DNA of 64,000 bases from CANDOC01 sp965261725. Lineage in GTDB: Bacteria > Pseudomonadota > Gammaproteobacteria > Pseudomonadales > Endozoicomonadaceae. Every line of letters starts with the position of its first letter. Position 1 is the first letter of the stretch. Positions 17,690-26,264 of this stretch are shown one piece after another. The notes below the pieces were generated by a model. That model saw only the letters and a list, made by a program, of their open reading frames with translations. It did not search any database and was not told the DNA's origin. Made by a program: the position numbers and the translations under genes. Location: the NCBI GenBank assembly GCA_965261725.1, contig CBDHDU010000024.1:24440-88439 (forward strand), in the 5' to 3' direction.

Positions 17690-20161
17690 TTAATTGCAGA
17701 CCAGTGCGCCAACCATGCCAACACCGCCACGTTTGCTGTATGTTGTCGGCAACGAGGCATTGCAGCTTGCGCCGGCTTCTGTTGTTACGCTCAATGTTGA
17801 ATTGGTTGCTGCCATCTGGTACTGAAAAATACCATAGTCGTTTGAGCGCGTTCTCAGATTACCTTTACCAATAGTGGCACTCGCGAGTACTTTTCCGTTT
17901 GAGTCTATCAGTCGTCCCAGAATAACCATAACCTCTTGTGACCGGAAACGCAGTGAAGCCACATTCCCGGGATACAGAGTGATAGATTTTTCGGTCTGAT
18001 CATACTCATAGAAAGCATCACCGCGAGGTTTTATTCGTACCTGATACGTTGCAAACGGTGTTACTGGTATTACTGTTGAGCTTCCACCCTGGGCAAGTCC
18101 GACAGTGTTACCGTTTACCTGCACATCGAACAGGGTATCCGGACTGCCATCTATTTTAACGAGGAGGACACTGTCAGCAATAGCATTACCACCAATAGAT
18201 ATACCGTTGTTGTTTATTGCCAGTGAGGTTTCCAGTCTTCCTGTATAACTGGTGCTGTTTGACCCTGATTCAGGCCAGGTACGTTCAGCCGTTAATTCGG
18301 CAGCAAAGAGTCTGGTATCGTAGTTAAGGTCACCACTCAACCGGCGATCCTGTCCGAAGTCTTCATAGTTCATACCCGCTTCAAGATAGCCTGATTCAAG
18401 TGTATTGTTGCGCCAGCGGCCATCAAGAGTATAGCCCCGGTAGGTTTCTTTCTGACCGTTGTTGTCTTCCTTGCGATATTCGCCGGTCAGTCCCATATCC
18501 CAGTCACGCTCAGTGCGCCGTACCGTCAGGCTGACCAAGGTCTGGCGGTCATCATCACCTTCAGAGTAATCCAGCTGAAGGGAAAAATCATAATCGTAAT
18601 AAGTACCTAGATTTCTGAACCAGCTGACAGCATCAGTGCGTGATGTTTTGTCAGCATCATCCCGGTTGTAGTTATGGGAAAGGGATAGATTTCCTCCGAA
18701 AAAGGGAGCCGTTAGTGTCAGGGAGCGAGATTCAAATGATGGTCCCATCAATACAGTATTGTTGTTGCTGGGCGTTTGGTATTTATCGTGCCAGAACCGG
18801 CGATAATAATAGTTTGCGGTAATGGACTGAATAACCGCATTGGCTTCCAGCGCAAAGCCTTTGGCTCCCTCTGAACCCCAGGCTCCGGTACCTGCGGTAT
18901 ACCAGCCGTCACCTTGATAATAGAGCCCACCTTCAAAAAGCTGCTCATTTTCAATCGCCGTACCCATTAAAGTGAGGGAGGCACGTTCGGCAAGACGTAA
19001 ACTGCTGCCACCTCTTGCCTGCCAGTCGCCGGTTCTTTCAGGTAATGTGCTGTCCGTTGTTCGACGGGTCATTTCCCCGGCTTCAAAAAACCAGAGAATT
19101 TCGTCAGATGGCGGAAGCCTGACAGATTTAACAAAGAGGCGGGTAAACTCCTGAGCCAGTGTGGAGCCATTGTATATTCTGACTGTAACCTGATAAGAAC
19201 CCGCCGGAAAATTAGATGTGTCGATTTCCTGACTACCTGCATTGATCTGAGAGGCATAGATCAGCCGGTTATCTCTCAGCACTTCAATCCGCCCACGAGT
19301 GTTGGCAAAAAAAGTCAGTGGGGTTGAGGTGACATTGGCACTGTCAATTCGTGACGATTGTGATGTGCCCAGTTTAACACCCAGCAGACGGGCGCTTGAT
19401 ACAAACTCTGAAGTTTGTATATTGTCGCTGTCGAGATAGCCGGCACCGTACTGATAACCCTGAGCGTCCCTTGCCAGAAAAGCGGTATCAATGGCAAATC
19501 CGTTATCCTTGCTCTGATCCCAGTCAGAAATAAAATGCGTCTCTTTCCAGCCCGCAACGGTATTACCCTGAATATTGTAAGTGCTCTGATCATCATCGCT
19601 GTTGAGAGTACCGCTGGTATTAAAGGAGATCCCTTGTACCAACCCGAAGCCGTTTTTAGAATCCGGTAAAAAGCGACTGCGGTTAATGGCTCGGGTAATC
19701 AGGTAAGGTTTAGCAATAAACACATCAACCCGAAAACGACCCGGATCATAAATAACACCCGCAATTTCCGGATTCAGCAAGCCACAGTTAGTAGCCCGGC
19801 GCCCCACGCAGCGCGCCGCCGGGTTAGATGGTATTTCACCGCTGAGCGATGACTGAATAATCTCCGGGCGGGCAATATCCGGCAGCCGGCCAACCAGTTG
19901 TTCAGGATTGTTGATGGTAATGGTGGTTGGCGTGTAGGAGATCGGTAATGAAGCCATATAGCGGTCACCGTAGTAAAAATCGGCGACAGTTGTCTGGACT
20001 TCGTTAAGAAACTCAAAACCTGGTGGAACGCTGCTGACTGACTTGGATTCTGTTGTGTTTGTGTCATCAGCCGCGGCAGCGTGCAGCGAGAACCCCAGTA
20101 ATGTCAGAGACAGCAGCCCGGTAGTTTTCAAGGTGGGGATTTTTGCAGGTGAAAACATCAT
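17690..20161 (-). CDS. Outer-membrane fimbrial usher, CS1/alpha type
   Basis: 823 aa with a signal peptide (residues 1-31, ...SLHAAAA). The long beta-rich body (NTRGRIEVLRDNRLIYASQINAGSQEIDTSNFPAGSYQV is the plug/early barrel region) and the C-terminal two-domain tail (VNGNTVGLAQGGSSTVIPVTPFATYQVRI, then ATIGKGNLRTRSNDYGIFQ) match the usher family of CS1/CFA-I pili (CooC/CfaC/TcfC). It secretes and assembles chaperone-bound subunits at the outer membrane. The start ATG overlaps the stop of the upstream subunit gene (ATGA), so they are coupled. The frame is intact. Confidence 0.85.
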   Translation of the reverse strand: MMFSPAKIPTLKTTGLLSLTLLGFSLHAAAADDTNTTESKSVSSVPPGFEFLNEVQTTVADFYYGDRYMASLPISYTPTTITINNPEQLVGRLPDIARPEIIQSSLSGEIPSNPAARCVGRRATNCGLLNPEIAGVIYDPGRFRVDVFIAKPYLITRAINRSRFLPDSKNGFGLVQGISFNTSGTLNSDDDQSTYNIQGNTVAGWKETHFISDWDQSKDNGFAIDTAFLARDAQGYQYGAGYLDSDNIQTSEFVSSARLLGVKLGTSQSSRIDSANVTSTPLTFFANTRGRIEVLRDNRLIYASQINAGSQEIDTSNFPAGSYQVTVRIYNGSTLAQEFTRLFVKSVRLPPSDEILWFFEAGEMTRRTTDSTLPERTGDWQARGGSSLRLAERASLTLMGTAIENEQLFEGGLYYQGDGWYTAGTGAWGSEGAKGFALEANAVIQSITANYYYRRFWHDKYQTPSNNNTVLMGPSFESRSLTLTAPFFGGNLSLSHNYNRDDADKTSRTDAVSWFRNLGTYYDYDFSLQLDYSEGDDDRQTLVSLTVRRTERDWDMGLTGEYRKEDNNGQKETYRGYTLDGRWRNNTLESGYLEAGMNYEDFGQDRRLSGDLNYDTRLFAAELTAERTWPESGSNSTSYTGRLETSLAINNNGISIGGNAIADSVLLVKIDGSPDTLFDVQVNGNTVGLAQGGSSTVIPVTPFATYQVRIKPRGDAFYEYDQTEKSITLYPGNVASLRFRSQEVMVILGRLIDSNGKVLASATIGKGNLRTRSNDYGIFQYQMAATNSTLSVTTEAGASCNASLPTTYSKRGGVGMVGALVCN

Positions 20162-21111
20162 AACGCCTTCACCCGAATCACTAGTTTGCCTTTGTACGTG
20201 TCAGCAGGAGATCTGTTGACATCTTTGCGGTCAATATCCACAAAAACCCGGATATTGTTTTCGCTGCACATTGATCTCTTTCTGGCAGGGGCGGGATGAC
20301 CGCCAAACGACCACTGTTTAGGAGAAACCGCTATAGAGGAATTCGGGTTTTCCTTTCTGGAAAAGCTGACGTTATAGGGCAGCAGTTCCCGTGTTTTTTT
20401 TCCTTTCAGCACAAACTGATGTCTTTTTTTGTCTTCAAAGCTGATCCAGAAGTGATTATAAACCGGGCTGAACACGCATAAATCGACTGAGTCGGTGTAA
20501 TCGTTGGTTGAATTAAGATTCAGTCTTTTTTTGCTTTTTTTAATACCAAGACGATCGCCATCTTTATGGTATTTCAGTATCAGGCGTTGTTGTCTGGACT
20601 GGCCTTGGTCATCCGTCACCTGCAAGGTAATGACACTGGAATAGATAATCCCGGGTATGGCGGTATCATCGTCTTTAACCAGAACAGTTAAAGGCTTGCA
20701 AACTTTTTTGGTTTCGTTGCAGAGTGAAAACTCATTGCTGGCCGTTCGCGGTTGATTATTCCTGACCCGGTTGATGCTAGCTCGACTTTGTAATCCATTG
20801 GTGCCCTGATCCCGGTATGGCAGATCCATAACCACAACAACCTTTCCACTGGCATCCGGCAGCTCGGGTTTTAAGATAAATTCATCCGGGCTGGCCGTTG
20901 CGTTGACTGCACTGATATTAATGGAAAATTTTTCAGGGTGCTGAGTCTGGATATTAAGCTGCACCTGGTTTTCAATACGAGCATTATCCAGCCGTAACTG
21001 AGAACGTGATAGTTCCAGTGAGGCTGCCTGCGTCATCAGTGCAAGAGGTGCCAATATGAAAAAAAGCACCACAGAAACAGTTATTCGTCCTGACTGCTGG
21101 AGATAATTCAT
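20158..21111 (-). CDS. Probable minor or tip subunit of the fimbria
   Basis: 317 aa with a Sec signal peptide (ending ...MTQAAS). Two beta-rich halves are evident. The C-terminal end (DTYKGKLVIRVKAL) resembles the last strand of the neighbouring pilins (GTYSSNFTLMVAAE, YGAQFTFTVAAK). Four cysteines (for example SLCNETKKVC) could form disulfides. Its place between the pilin and the usher, with coupling to the usher, supports a tip or adaptor role. The family is not firmly recognised. Confidence 0.6.
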   Translation of the reverse strand: MNYLQQSGRITVSVVLFFILAPLALMTQAASLELSRSQLRLDNARIENQVQLNIQTQHPEKFSINISAVNATASPDEFILKPELPDASGKVVVVMDLPYRDQGTNGLQSRASINRVRNNQPRTASNEFSLCNETKKVCKPLTVLVKDDDTAIPGIIYSSVITLQVTDDQGQSRQQRLILKYHKDGDRLGIKKSKKRLNLNSTNDYTDSVDLCVFSPVYNHFWISFEDKKRHQFVLKGKKTRELLPYNVSFSRKENPNSSIAVSPKQWSFGGHPAPARKRSMCSENNIRVFVDIDRKDVNRSPADTYKGKLVIRVKAL

Positions 21112-21230
21112 CCTTCTCCTCCGTTATGCCTCCGGGTGGCTGCAGAATTTTTAATTTCGCTTTTTTGCCAGAGGATACCTTGCCGAATAGTTGTCTATCC
21201 GGTTCAGGGAAATATTTATTGATTGTGGTT

Positions 21231-21797
21231 TTATTTGGCTGCAACTGTAAAAGTAAACTGTGCCCCGTAATCACCGCCCCGCCTTTCCAGAATATCGGAT
21301 TGCAGAACGGACAGCCGCAAAGTCATATTGGTTTCTTCTGTATCCGGCTGACTCATGGACAGGTTACTTTCAAACTCTCTGGGAACGCCATCAACCATGC
21401 GGGTAAAGCTGTCACCGTCATTAAAGTCCTGAACATCAATTATCATGGGTAACGGTCTATCATTTCCTTCCAGGTGGGCCAAATTGAATGCTTCGCCGTC
21501 AGTACCCTGACTGCCGGTGACGGTCAGTGTAAAACGTTGAGGTTCGATATTGGAAGGACCGTTCCTTAATACGCTGAATGTCTCAGTCTTTCTCCACCAC
21601 AGACCGTCATTCGCATTGTTGGTATCCATCAGTATAGATGCCGGAAGATTATTAATGGCAATCATATCCTGCAATTCAACGGTAACTCTGATGGTGTCTG
21701 ATGCTTCGGTATGATCGGAGTTGTCAGCCTGAACACCGGAAAATAACATTGCAATTGTTATTGTTGCCAGTTGTGTAATCGTTTTTATGATTTTCAT
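21231..21797 (-). CDS. CS1-type fimbrial subunit (pilin)
   Basis: 188 aa with a signal peptide (MKIIKTITQLATITIAMLFSG...). The mature start SDTIRVTVELQDMIAINNL and the terminal strand GAQFTFTVAAK follow the pattern of alpha/CS1-type major subunits (beta-rich; N-terminal donor strand with alternating hydrophobics). It lies first in the run leading to the usher and is likely a structural subunit. A broken paralogue sits upstream. Confidence 0.65.
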   Translation of the reverse strand: MKIIKTITQLATITIAMLFSGVQADNSDHTEASDTIRVTVELQDMIAINNLPASILMDTNNANDGLWWRKTETFSVLRNGPSNIEPQRFTLTVTGSQGTDGEAFNLAHLEGNDRPLPMIIDVQDFNDGDSFTRMVDGVPREFESNLSMSQPDTEETNMTLRLSVLQSDILERRGGDYGAQFTFTVAAK

Positions 21798-22260
21798 TAT
21801 CTTGTACCTGAATTAAGGGTACGATTACTGATTGTTTGTGCTTCTATAGGTACTTGAATTTTCCCCTGATCAACGTATGGGTTGTCCGGGCTGTACAAAA
21901 CAGCCCGAACGGATTGCCTATTCAGCAGCAACCATTAAAGTGAAATTGCTGGAATATGTCCCGGCGCTGGCTTCTCTGTAATTTTCCCCGGGAATCAAAA
22001 AAGAAACCGCAGCATTCTTGACGTCAGAGCCAATATATTCGTCAGTCTTAAACCCTTCCACTGGTACTCCAGGTTTCAAGGGAGCCATTACGTTCTTGGA
22101 TCCTCTGGCAGCCACATCGCCTCGGATGGCGACCATGACTGCGATTTTTTCTTCGTCTTCTGATACCAGGAAGTATTCTGTACCTTCAGCTTTATCACTG
22201 TTTATTGTCAGCAATTCCCGAACATTAAACGGCAAACTAATTATACTTCGGAGTGGCCAA

Positions 22261-23810
22261 TAGAATTAGTTGGAGACGAAGAAGCCTTCTCCACCGTCGC
22301 AGAGCAATCAATTTCTCTACATATCAAACACTGAAACACAAGGCTACTCAGCCTCTATGTGGTATCAAGCTCCAGGCTTTTGAGGCTGACACTTTTTCCC
22401 CTTGCGATCGCCGTAAGAAACTCTGTCCATGAATCAATGAAGAACCAGTCGAACAAGCCCCTGATAGCGTGCCAAAGCGCTTTCTTTGATTTCGATGCTG
22501 ATAACGCTTTTTGAAAAAGAGGGCAGGCAAGCTGCTCGATTTGGTCAATAAGGAAGGCGGTAAACGTCAGGCTGGCGAAGTTAGTCGCCAGGTGCATTTT
22601 ACCGTGCCCGTAGTTGTGTTCCAGGTTGTAGCCTTGTGTTTTCAGTGTGTTAAACGTCTCATTCTCTATTTTCCACTTAGCGCGTCCTCCTCGCATGATT
22701 TTTGCCACGCTTTCTTTGGTGATTTCAATATCAGTCACCCAGGTATTGGTGTACTTCTTGTCATTGGGGCTGATTTCCACGTACTCAAGGTAGTTGACCA
22801 GAATATCCTGATGGGATTTGTTGATGGGAACGCCATTGATGAACCGGAACCAATGCCGGTAGCCGTCTTCATCGGTGAATTCATAACGTGTGACCTTACC
22901 GGCGATGTCCATCTCATCGACGGCCTCATAAAGCGACACATGGCTGGTGTCTTTCGCGACCATAATGAAGCTGTAGTCGTAGGATTTCACCAATTTGATC
23001 GTGGGACCATCGGAGTACAAGTCGTCAAAATTCAGTACCAACTTAAGGTGTGGGTGTTCTCTGGCAATATTCGACAGGAGCCTTTCGAGTGCTGTTTTTT
23101 CACAGTCGTTTTTTGAAGCATCGACTTGTTGAATAATGGGTTCCGGCATTAAAGGCAGCACTTCTTTCTTGCCCGGCTTAACCAGACAGCAGCCCAATAG
23201 TTGGTGATAATACTGGGGATTCTTGCTGTCTGGCTTTTTCACACAGCACTCTGGACAATCAATTTTTCCCGAAGAAAAATGCCCCGTCCCATCAATAGGC
23301 GCAAGATAGCCTTCCTCAAAGTACTCAAACTGCCTGAGCCGCCCGGAGCGCTGAACATAGGCGAATAACGCCGTGAAAAATTTCCGCAAATACCGAGTTT
23401 CGATCGGGTCAAGCAGCTCAGCGAGGCGAGAATCACTCGGCACTCTATTGACATTGTAGAGTGATTTCAGGTTGTGAATTTTATCTGTATTCTGTACGCA
23501 GTCCTGATCAAATTTCAGCAACGACGGATATTTAAGGTGCATGACCGCCAGGCCACACATGATGGCATCATGCAGTGCGATCTTGTCATGGTTGTTCACC
23601 GGCCTAAAATCTGGAACCTTGGCAGCTTCTTTGGAGACGACGCTGATTAGTTTTTCAGCCAGCGCTTTTTGTTGTTTTTTTGTTGAAGACACAGAGAATA
23701 CGACTGTAGATGTATAGTCTGCATACTGTACCTCAAAGTCTGCGATTTAGGGAATATCAGAACTACCGCTATCCCTTGGTATCACTGGTTTTAATCAAGT
23801 GCTCGGGAAT
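22261..23810 (-). mobile_element. IS4/ISNCY-like insertion sequence in the pilin gene (ends approximate)
   Basis: The element contains one intact transposase gene and about 100 bp on each side before pilin coding sequence resumes. I could not find convincing terminal inverted repeats or a target duplication by eye, so the borders are given only to within tens of bases. Confidence 0.6.
22355..23692 (-). CDS. DDE transposase, IS4-superfamily (ISNCY-like)
   Basis: 445 aa. Likely catalytic residues: Asp in LAPIDGTGHFSS, Asp in LVLNFDDLYSDG and Glu in GRAKWKIENETFNTLKTQG; the Y-[RK]-E-like WKIENE motif is a clear IS4-type C-terminal signature. A zinc-like pair CPECC (residues ~145-149) is present. 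The ORF is complete. The sub-family is uncertain: ISNCY, IS1634-like or IS4 would all fit. Confidence 0.75.
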   Translation of the reverse strand: MSSTKKQQKALAEKLISVVSKEAAKVPDFRPVNNHDKIALHDAIMCGLAVMHLKYPSLLKFDQDCVQNTDKIHNLKSLYNVNRVPSDSRLAELLDPIETRYLRKFFTALFAYVQRSGRLRQFEYFEEGYLAPIDGTGHFSSGKIDCPECCVKKPDSKNPQYYHQLLGCCLVKPGKKEVLPLMPEPIIQQVDASKNDCEKTALERLLSNIAREHPHLKLVLNFDDLYSDGPTIKLVKSYDYSFIMVAKDTSHVSLYEAVDEMDIAGKVTRYEFTDEDGYRHWFRFINGVPINKSHQDILVNYLEYVEISPNDKKYTNTWVTDIEITKESVAKIMRGGRAKWKIENETFNTLKTQGYNLEHNYGHGKMHLATNFASLTFTAFLIDQIEQLACPLFQKALSASKSKKALWHAIRGLFDWFFIDSWTEFLTAIARGKSVSLKSLELDTT

Positions 23811-24320
23811 TACTGGTTTATTGTCATCGTGAACTCACCACCATGAACATTACTGGCTACAGTGAAATGTTCCTGAGTAAGTGAATCGCCTTCGCCTGGA
23901 TTGAGTGTAAGACTTGTACTGTCTGCCAGACCTGTAATTTCAATGGCAGGTGAAATGGTTGCATTAACCGTAATATCACTGGAATCTTGAGCTGCCTGAG
24001 CACCCATGGACATGGCAACCGCAGCGGCGAGCATTGCGAATTTTTTCATTGTCTTTACCTGTATGTATGGTCTTGTTGAGTCATCGCTCTATGCAGAGCG
24101 TTTATTATTCAGGACGTTTTATTATTCAGGACATTTGTTGTTCGCAGGGACAGGATGAATTCAAATGAGTTACGATGTGTTGACTTGCGTCAAGTCTTGG
24201 CGGGATTTACGGATTGAAAAGAGAATAGGCATGTTTTATAAGAAAAATAACTCTAATGCCCATAGAATGATAATACCGGTGTGTTGCAGAATTTTTCATC
24301 AGGGAAGTAACAGTGTTGAT

Positions 24321-24827
24321 ATGTCCCGTCGTCTGATGGCCAAAACAAAGGCTCTTAGTGGTTGTGGTTTTGTGATGGTATCTCTGATGAGTCAGGTTGT
24401 ACCGGCTGCACAGCCGACTGATTCGCAAACGATAACAGTCAGGGTTACGATCCCGCCCAGTATTCAGGCAACGGTGAATTCAGTATCACTTTCGCAGGCA
24501 GGTTCGGGGCAACATTCTTTGTGTATAACAGGACGTGATGCCGGACTGTATCGGGTTATGGCTCAGGGAGAGGGTAAGGCAAACCGCTTTGCTATCAGGT
24601 CGGGAGTGCAGGATATACCCTTTCAGGTGAGTTTCAGGCCATCTGCAAATAGCAGTTTTCAGCAACTTGAGGCAGGTAAATATAGCCAGATTCAGCGAGC
24701 CGCCACTTCAGGGAGCGCCTGTGAAACCGGTGTACTGTCCTATGTTCAGGTTGACTTCCCCAAAGTTTATCAACAGCAAGCTCATTATACAAATAGCGGG
24801 CTGAGGCTGATTATTTCTGCCGAATAA
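24321..24827 (+). CDS. Probable minor fimbrial subunit
   Basis: 168 aa from the ATG at 24321, chosen because it directly precedes a signal peptide (...FVMVSLMSQVVPAAQ). An in-frame extension to 24165 exists but would bury that peptide. The mature part begins TDSQTITVRVTIPPSIQATVNSV, like the pilin N-terminal strand, and carries a Cys pair (LCITG, SACETG). It sits 37 bp before the chaperone gene on the same strand and is transcribed away from the pilin genes. Confidence 0.6.
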   Translation: MSRRLMAKTKALSGCGFVMVSLMSQVVPAAQPTDSQTITVRVTIPPSIQATVNSVSLSQAGSGQHSLCITGRDAGLYRVMAQGEGKANRFAIRSGVQDIPFQVSFRPSANSSFQQLEAGKYSQIQRAATSGSACETGVLSYVQVDFPKVYQQQAHYTNSGLRLIISAE

Positions 24828-24864
24828 AGTGATCATTTAGCAATAACAGGTGATGAGGGGAGTT

Positions 24865-25554
24865 ATGTGGTATCAGATATGCCGAATGCTGGCAGCAGTA
24901 TTGTTGTTTTATGGAGGTCTCGCACAGGCGCAACTGGCTGTTGACCGGATCATTATTGATATCGCACCTGATGCGCCGCCTCGTGAAGATGTACGGCTTT
25001 CTAATTCCAGTGAAACCGAAACGCTTTATATTCAGGTTGAAGTACTGGAGGTAGACAATCCGGGTACTCCGAATGAGCAGCGTAAAGTTGTCGATGACCC
25101 TGCCGCAATCGGTATGATTGCTTCTCCGACCCGGCTGGTGATACCACCCGGCAGCAGCCAGCTGGTGCGTCTTGTCAGTCTGCTACCTTCAGATGACAGG
25201 GATCAGATATTCCGGGTGAATTTTACGCCGGTAACCGGTGAGCTGGTTGCAGAAGAAACCTCTGTAAAAATCATGGTTGGTTATCAGGCTCTGGTTATTG
25301 TACGCCCGAATGAGCCTGAGCCCGATGTTCAGGCTATACGCAAAGGTAATATTCTAACGCTCACGAATAGAGGCAACACCAACGTTTATCTGGATGCCGG
25401 GCGTGAGTGCAAAACAGGCAAGCTTGAAGAGTGCACTGTCATTACCGGCAATCGCCTCTATTCCGGAAATAGCTGGGATATTGAGCTCGAAGGCGATGGT
25501 CCGGTAGCATTTAATATTTATGACGGTGAGAGAACCGTTCAGAAAGTGTTCTGA
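24865..25554 (+). CDS. Periplasmic fimbrial chaperone (PapD-like fold)
   Basis: 229 aa from ATG 24865, which has a strong SD (gaggggag). A GTG at 24850 is in frame but less likely. A signal peptide (MWYQICRMLAAVLL...AQA) is followed by two Ig-like domains. The sequences PTRLVIPPGSSQLVRLVSL and DQIFRVNFTPV correspond to the G1 strand/edge of usher-pathway chaperones that complement pilin subunits. The second domain has a Cys pair (ECKTGKLEEC). It delivers subunits to the usher encoded at 17690-20161. Confidence 0.8.
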   Translation: MWYQICRMLAAVLLFYGGLAQAQLAVDRIIIDIAPDAPPREDVRLSNSSETETLYIQVEVLEVDNPGTPNEQRKVVDDPAAIGMIASPTRLVIPPGSSQLVRLVSLLPSDDRDQIFRVNFTPVTGELVAEETSVKIMVGYQALVIVRPNEPEPDVQAIRKGNILTLTNRGNTNVYLDAGRECKTGKLEECTVITGNRLYSGNSWDIELEGDGPVAFNIYDGERTVQKVF

Positions 25555-25668
25555 TTGTATTACTCCCTGGCGGGAGCATCCTGCTTCCGCTTTGGGTACC
25601 ATATTTCTTCAGGTTTAACATTTATCTTGACCTCAAACTTCAAAGACCATCCTTGGCTAATCTGGTAG

Positions 25669-26043
25669 CTACTTAGTTAACTTTTTATCAATCGAGTCAA
25701 GGCGGCCAACGACCAGTGCGAGTGTTTCTACTGTCGTGCCCAGAGTGCCGTTAAACTCTGCCAGACTCTCCTCTATAGAATTAACTCGATGAGTCAGTTT
25801 GTTAAAGTTAAAAGCGAGTGTGTCAACCTTATCTTCCAGTGACGATAGCCTCTGATCTATCGTAGACACTCTCTTATCTAGCGCAAGTACATGCTGATAC
25901 GTTAACTCCTGCATACTAATGATTCGCTCAAGCATATCGTTAGCAACCAGATGAGCGATCTCATCTTTCTTGTTCATGCGCTGCTGAACAATGTCCATGC
26001 GGTGTTCCAGTTCAGATACCCTGACATCAAGATTGTTTTGCAT
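25669..26043 (-). CDS. Coiled-coil protein, unknown function
   Basis: 124 aa, almost entirely heptad-repeat helix (VSELEHRMDIVQQRMNKKDE, KRVSTIDQRLSSLEDKVDTL, HRVNSIEESLAEFNGTLG). No signal peptide or TM segment is visible. An SD-like 'agagga' precedes the ATG on the minus strand. The overall look is that of small phage- or island-type coiled-coil proteins. No function can be assigned. Confidence 0.55.
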   Translation of the reverse strand: MQNNLDVRVSELEHRMDIVQQRMNKKDEIAHLVANDMLERIISMQELTYQHVLALDKRVSTIDQRLSSLEDKVDTLAFNFNKLTHRVNSIEESLAEFNGTLGTTVETLALVVGRLDSIDKKLTK

Positions 26044-26264
26044 GTTTCTGTCCTCTTTTAAGGTTGCTATTACCGGACAAGTCGTAAACCAGCATACCTA
26101 GCGTAGCGTCAATCCTTGCCAGACGAGCCTTATTTTTTCAAGGCGATCTTCCATATCTATCGCAATTTCTTCACTTGATTCTCTCTGTTAAAAATCTTCT
26201 CTGGTCATAACCCTTATTCAGATATTTAATAAAAGTAAGACTCTTTTTATTGCTGAATCGTTAT

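Larger units (their letters stand above)
21918..24049 (-). pseudogene. Second CS1-type pilin gene, interrupted by an IS
   Basis: 5' piece: 24049-~23820, MKKFAMLAAAVAMSMGAQA (signal peptide), SDITVNATISPAIEITGLADSTSL... GGEFTMTI. 3' piece: ~22250-21918, SLPFNVRELLTINSDK... AGTYSSNFTLMVAAE. The transposase gene at 22355-23692 lies between them. The clean typical start and end of the two pieces show this was probably the major pilin. Exact IS ends and target duplication could not be resolved, so a few codons at the junction are uncertain. Confidence 0.75.

Noticed and set aside
22235..23815. Terminal inverted repeats and target duplication for the IS4-like element
   Set aside because: Candidates such as ccaatagaattagttgg and ccagtaattcccgagcac match too poorly to set the ends, so only approximate borders are given.
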